The notes under the pieces: model-generated
What the model was told of the DNA's origin: nothing
Databases searched by the model: none
Seen by the model: the letters and a program-made list of their open reading frames with translations, nothing else
Source: Gnetum montanum
Taxonomy: Eukaryota; Streptophyta; Gnetopsida; Gnetales; Gnetaceae
Length of the DNA stretch: 64,000 nucleotides
Reading direction: 5' to 3'
Assembly (NCBI GenBank): GCA_015680685.1
Contig: MNCI01004172.1
Span: 1-64,000 of the forward strand
Shown: piece by piece, positions 60,463 to 64,000 of the stretch
Position numbering within the stretch: position 1 is the stretch's first letter
Layout: each line of letters opens with the position of its first letter
Program-made: the position numbers and the translations under genes

Positions 60463-60983
60463 TTTAAATCACCAAGATTCTCTAGAGTTGACTATAACCT
60501 TTGGTTAAAGGTCTCCTCATTGAAAAAAGGAGGAGAAACTATGTATTAGGATTGAATAGAAAAGAAATCCTCATCCTCTTTGGGTTGTCATAAGAATAAA
60601 TGTGCTAGGGTCCTCTTGCCCTTAGAGGTCTCATGTTGTGCTTCCATTTTTCTAACTTTCTTTCTTTGGACATTGGTGGATTAATAGTCCCTATAGGTAT
60701 AGTCTTGGACTTTGTATTCTAAATTAAGTACAATGATGCCTAGCTTGATGAGATTGGTCATCAACATGGCAAGAATAGATCAATCTAGAGGAAATACAAT
60801 GTTGTCTTTTATATCCCTTTAGTGCATTTTTTTGATCTCAATGAAGGATGAAAGTGAAACCTAGATTATAAGGATCTAGATGAGAATAGATAATCCTCAA
60901 TTATTGGGATTTCTTTGATATCTCCTATTGCTAATTGGATTCCCTATATGTGGTGGAGATTCATCCCTATGAGAAGAAGCCAT
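60463..60983 (-). pseudogene. E4 gag, N-terminal part
   Basis: ATG at 60981-60983 (MASSHRDESPPHIGN). About 40 codons on, KKMH*RDIKDNIVFPLD*SI matches the E3 segment QMHWRDLQGNIVLPLERSV, showing homology of the two gag proteins. Many stops. It is cut at 60463 by the Copia element and resumes at 47534. Confidence 0.75.
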
Positions 60984-61077
60984 ATTAGTGTTAAATAATC
61001 AGTATGCCTTAATATTTTTTGCAATGTCATTATATGATTCACATTTTACTCCTAATTAGCACACTAAGCCAAACTAA

Positions 61078-61098
61078 AATCCCTAGCAATGACACCAA
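61078..61098 (-). promoter_or_regulatory. E4 primer binding site (tRNA-Asp type)
   Basis: Minus strand TTGGTGTCATTGCTAGGGAT directly inside the right LTR; only transitions from TTGGCGCCGTTGCCGGGGAC. Confidence 0.85.
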
Positions 61099-61977
61099 TG
61101 ATGAGTAGCGTGTATCCCCTATGTTCAACCATACAAATCTTAAGCATGCACTAGCCATTTGATTGAATTCCATGGACTTAGTTTCTAAGTATACCTATAG
61201 TCTTCAACTATGAAGCAAAGGGTTGTATGATTGTTGTCTTCCTAACTCATACTTATGTTATTAGTTTGTATGATTAAATATGAATTAAGGCACATGATGT
61301 GTATTTTTTATAAGTGTTTTATTTACTTTTTATCTTAAGGGTTATGTGAGTAAATGAAGATTTAATAATTAATTATTTAACTACTTTTCTATTCTAGTGA
61401 TGAGCTATCCTAACATTAGTAGCCATTCCCACTTATTGTACACAACTCAAACTCATATCAACACTATTGGGTTACCAAGCAAACATTATTGGGCATACCA
61501 AATATCTACTACTAGGATACCAAGTTCAATATGTTATACTTATAAGTGTTCATGGTTATGTATTTATGATTAAGTATTTTAACTAATTAAAACCATGAAA
61601 TTAAAGTGCAAATAGAAAAATTAGACAAATCAAAGTGCTGCAATGAATATCAAAAATCTCACCTTTATTGTCATTCATGCCAATGCATTCAGGTACATGG
61701 TGTTCAAATAAAGATCCACACAATATTTTTAATTCACACTATGATCACTTAGAGGAAAAATATTCTAACTCTAGAAAAACTAAATTGAAAGGGCTTTCCT
61801 ATGCTACTAACTTTGGATGTCATAAATGTTGGTGGTGGTGACATCTATATAGGTTTCTCCTACATCAATGTCAATGCATCTACATCAACACATATAACCA
61901 TGCATTGATGAGGATATGTTGATGGGGCTACATCGATGCATGCCTGCCAATGTAGCCTATCTATTCAAAACTCTTCA
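61099..61977 (-). repeat. E4 5' LTR
   Basis: 879 bp; TGATGAGTAGCGTGTATCC to CTCTTCA. The first 60 bases and the central part (TGAGCTATCC...CATTCCCACTTA) match the E1-E3 LTRs; U3 lacks their GATATCGC motifs and instead has ATCGATGCA and CATCAATGCA repeats (61860-61945). Confidence 0.88.
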
Positions 61978-61982
61978 TTTGG

Positions 61983-63545
61983 ATGATGAAGCTAGCATGA
62001 AGTTTATGTGGTTGGGTGAAGATAGGTTCCCTAAAGATAGTTTTGATGATTGATCCCCACTATAGAGTGTACTAGTATGGTTCTCACTGTGGGTTCCATC
62101 TTGTAGGGGGGATTATTTCATGGCTCATTGATCCTTTTGTTTTTGGTTTATGCCTCAAAAATGTTAGAGGTGATATCCTAGGTGATGTCTCTAGTGCTAG
62201 TAGATTTGGAAAACATTGGAAATGATGTCCTAGGTGATGCTTCATGTTCTAGCAAAGGTGATGTCAAGGATGACGTTTCATGTTCCAATAGAGATGATGT
62301 CCTAGGTGATGCCTCTAGCATCAGTATGTTTGAGGAATGTTGGAAGTAATGTCCTAGGTGATCCTTCATATTCTAGTAGAGGTGATGTCCTAGGTGATGC
62401 CTCTAGCACCGGTATGTTTGGGGAATGTTGGAAGTGATGTCTTGAATACTACTTAATTTTTTAGTAGAGGTGATATCTTGGGTGATGCCTCTAGCACCAA
62501 TATGTTTAGGAAATGTTAGAAATGATGTCCTAGATGATGGTTCATGTTCTAGTAGAGGTAATGTCCTAGGTGACACCTCTAGCATTGATATGTTTGGAAA
62601 ACATTGGAAGTGATGTCCTTGGTGATGCTTCACATTCCAATAGAAGTGATGTCTTGGGTGATGCCTCTAGCATTAATATGTTTGAGGAACATTGGAATTG
62701 ATGTCCTAGATGACACTTGATGTTCTATTAGAGATTAATAATAAATCCATGTGCAAAATAATTTGATATTTATTTTTGATACATGTTAGTTTGGCTTTTT
62801 GAAAGAATACATAACAACATAATATGCATTTGACACTGAGTGCAGTGCATGATAGCCTCCTTATTTGTGGTGGTGGTTTGAATGGGAAAATAATGCTTTT
62901 GGCATTATATGATGAATAAATGTTATGGATGTGTGTTGTATATTTTCCTAGATGTTTTGGATGGTCTTGTGTGCACGTTAAGCTAACATGTTTTGCAAGT
63001 TAGCCATGCTCTTCCTAATCCCCATGAGATTATTCCATTCAATGATTAAAGATAACCCATTTTATTTTTAGGCTGATTAGTTTGGGAAGGAAATGGAGCT
63101 TTTTGAGGAATTATTATGATGATACAAGTTGGTTGATATTATGTCTTAGTTTAAATTTTTGGATATTATGTGTTGACATATTCAACAAAGTAGTAGATGT
63201 TAATTCTCTTTTTTTAGTTTATGGATTTATGAATCATATATGATTTAGTCTTTTGACATTATATTATTCATATATATTATGAGATTTAGTTTTTACAATT
63301 TATGTTAGTATGTCTTGTTTCCAGGTTTTTTTATATTTATACAATTCTATATTCATGTATTTCTTTTTTCCACTAGTAGTTTACTCTTCTATTCTCTTTG
63401 AGGTCATGGCCTCATGTAGGGTTCCTTTGTTCCTTTCACTACATAGTACATTCATTCGTGTCTCTTGCCATGACTAATCATTTCATTAGGGGTTCTATCC
63501 AACATAATGCTCTCCAACCTAAGGTATAGAAAGGATGATGTTACA
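61983..63545 (+). repeat. H 3' LTR, segment 3
   Basis: It resumes ATGATGAAGCTAGCATGAAG and is collinear with 22775-22889 plus 28774-30081; ends GATGATGTTACA. Confidence 0.88.
62169..62732. repeat. 88-bp minisatellite in the H 3' LTR (6 full units plus a 36-bp unit)
   Basis: Same unit as at 28847-29234. 564 bp is exactly 6 x 88 + 36. The 36-bp unit is again second. Confidence 0.9.
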
Positions 63546-64000
63546 AATGAGCATCTTACCATCACTCGAAATGATAATCCCTAATTTCATTTATTAATGA
63601 AAATAAAAATAATATATCTTTACTATTTTATATAAATGGCTCTCACTAAAATAAAAATCAATTTTCACTAAAACAAAATTTAATCTACAAATAATATACT
63701 TTATAATAAACTCTATCTACTTAGCTAATAAACCAAAACATAATTTTTAATAACGCAACTCTAATACTAGTTATTATTAATATAAAAAATTATGTAATGC
63801 AGAACTACAAGATGTTAGCAATATAATTATCATAGTTAATAGATAAAAACTTTTAAATTGAAGAGAGAGATTAGAAGAAAAATGAGAAAACAACTTCTTC
63901 ACATCTTCAAACCATAGAGATGTTTACATAAATTACGAGTCATTATTTCTACATAGAAATCCTTATATAGAGACCTCACACTCTCAACTCATTACTATTA
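63546..64000. other. AT-rich sequence right of H, nothing recognised
   Basis: No coding potential, no match to other parts of the window. Confidence 0.5.

Larger units (their letters stand above)
42811..61977 (-). mobile_element. E4: RT-bearing Athila/Tat-like retrotransposon, partner-type relative of E1-E3
   Basis: Right (5') LTR 61099-61977, primer site at 61078-61098, gag start at 60983, then (after a Copia insertion 47535-60462) gag, protease, RT and RNase H to about 42960. The left (3') LTR is reduced to its first 12 bases (TGATGAGTAGCG, 42811-42822), yet the TTTGG duplication is intact, so one deletion removed integrase, the polypurine tract and nearly all of the 3' LTR. LTR start, primer site, gag and protease are homologous to those of E1-E3 but clearly older or more diverged. 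Confidence 0.88.
20234..63545 (+). mobile_element. H: Tekay/Del-type chromovirus with about 4-kb LTRs, host of four other insertions
   Basis: LTRs start TGTAACAACCCATATTTTTG (20234 and 33402) and end ...TTACA/TTAGA (63545 and 30081), giving TGTAAC...GTTACA inverted tips. The 5' LTR is 20234-22889 plus 28774-30081, about 4.0 kb once the LINE is removed. The 3' LTR is 33402-34002 plus 40882-42810 plus 61983-63545, about 4.1 kb once E2 and E4 are removed. An iMet primer site (TGGTATCAAAG, 30085-30095) and a strong polypurine tract (33374-33401, AGAAGGGAGGGGGAGGG) bound a 3.3 kb inner region holding degenerate PR, RT, RNase H, IN and chromodomain; gag is missing. Flanking AACAA and AATGA do not match well, so the target duplication is decayed or borders are off. 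Confidence 0.85.

Noticed and set aside
47530-60467. Target duplication of the Copia element
   Set aside because: TCTTG and TTTAA do not match; not claimed.
1-64000. CRISPR arrays, bacterial operons or phage
   Set aside because: Tandem repeats here lack the spacer structure of CRISPR, and all recognised proteins are plant retrotransposon proteins.

Overview
This is plant nuclear DNA made almost entirely of decayed LTR retrotransposons. I see no intact host gene, rRNA gene, tRNA gene or CRISPR array. Plant origin is shown by Tekay/Del-type and Reina-like chromovirus pol, an Athila/Tat-type family primed by a tRNA-Asp-like site, a UBN2-gag Copia element and a plant L1-type LINE. Nested old insertions, about 4 kb LTRs and pervasive C-to-T decay suggest a large genome; a gymnosperm is possible, but this is inference.

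Layout. (1) 1-101: LTR end of a TGATGAG-family element that runs off the window. (2) 2400-5345: integrase and chromodomain relic of a Reina-like chromovirus with an LTR-like 3' region that carries a 5S rRNA-derived segment in antisense. (3) 5346-9400: AT-rich relics. (4) 9400-11460: a compositionally different, low-repeat island that may be host promoter and first-exon sequence. (5) 11990-12640: a second copy of the 5S-bearing repeat. (6) 13258-19868: element E1, minus strand, with gag and an extra ORF but no reverse transcriptase (RT). (7) 20234-63545: a Tekay/Del chromovirus H with about 4 kb LTRs that hosts everything after it.

The nest inside H. A LINE (22890-28741) splits the 5' LTR. H keeps only PR-RT-RNaseH-IN-chromodomain (30240-33373). 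Its 3' LTR is split by E2 (34003-40881, minus, perfect CATGG duplication) and by E4 (42811-61977, minus, perfect TTTGG duplication). E4 is split by a gag-only Copia (47535-60462, minus). That Copia is split inside its gag by E3 (51305-58555, plus). The H > E4 > Copia > E3 order is readable from rejoined coding frames and target duplications.

How they work together. E1, E2 and E3 share LTR ends, a tRNA-Asp-type primer site and gag (E2 and E3 also protease), but none encodes RT or integrase. E4 has the same termini and gag-PR plus RT-RNaseH. The simplest reading is a gag-bearing non-autonomous Athila/Tat-like family mobilised by an E4-like partner. Single Ns (28773, 36249, 36474, 39687, 58556) and the 213-N gap mark assembly joins; one is bounded by an artefactual-looking perfect inverted repeat.
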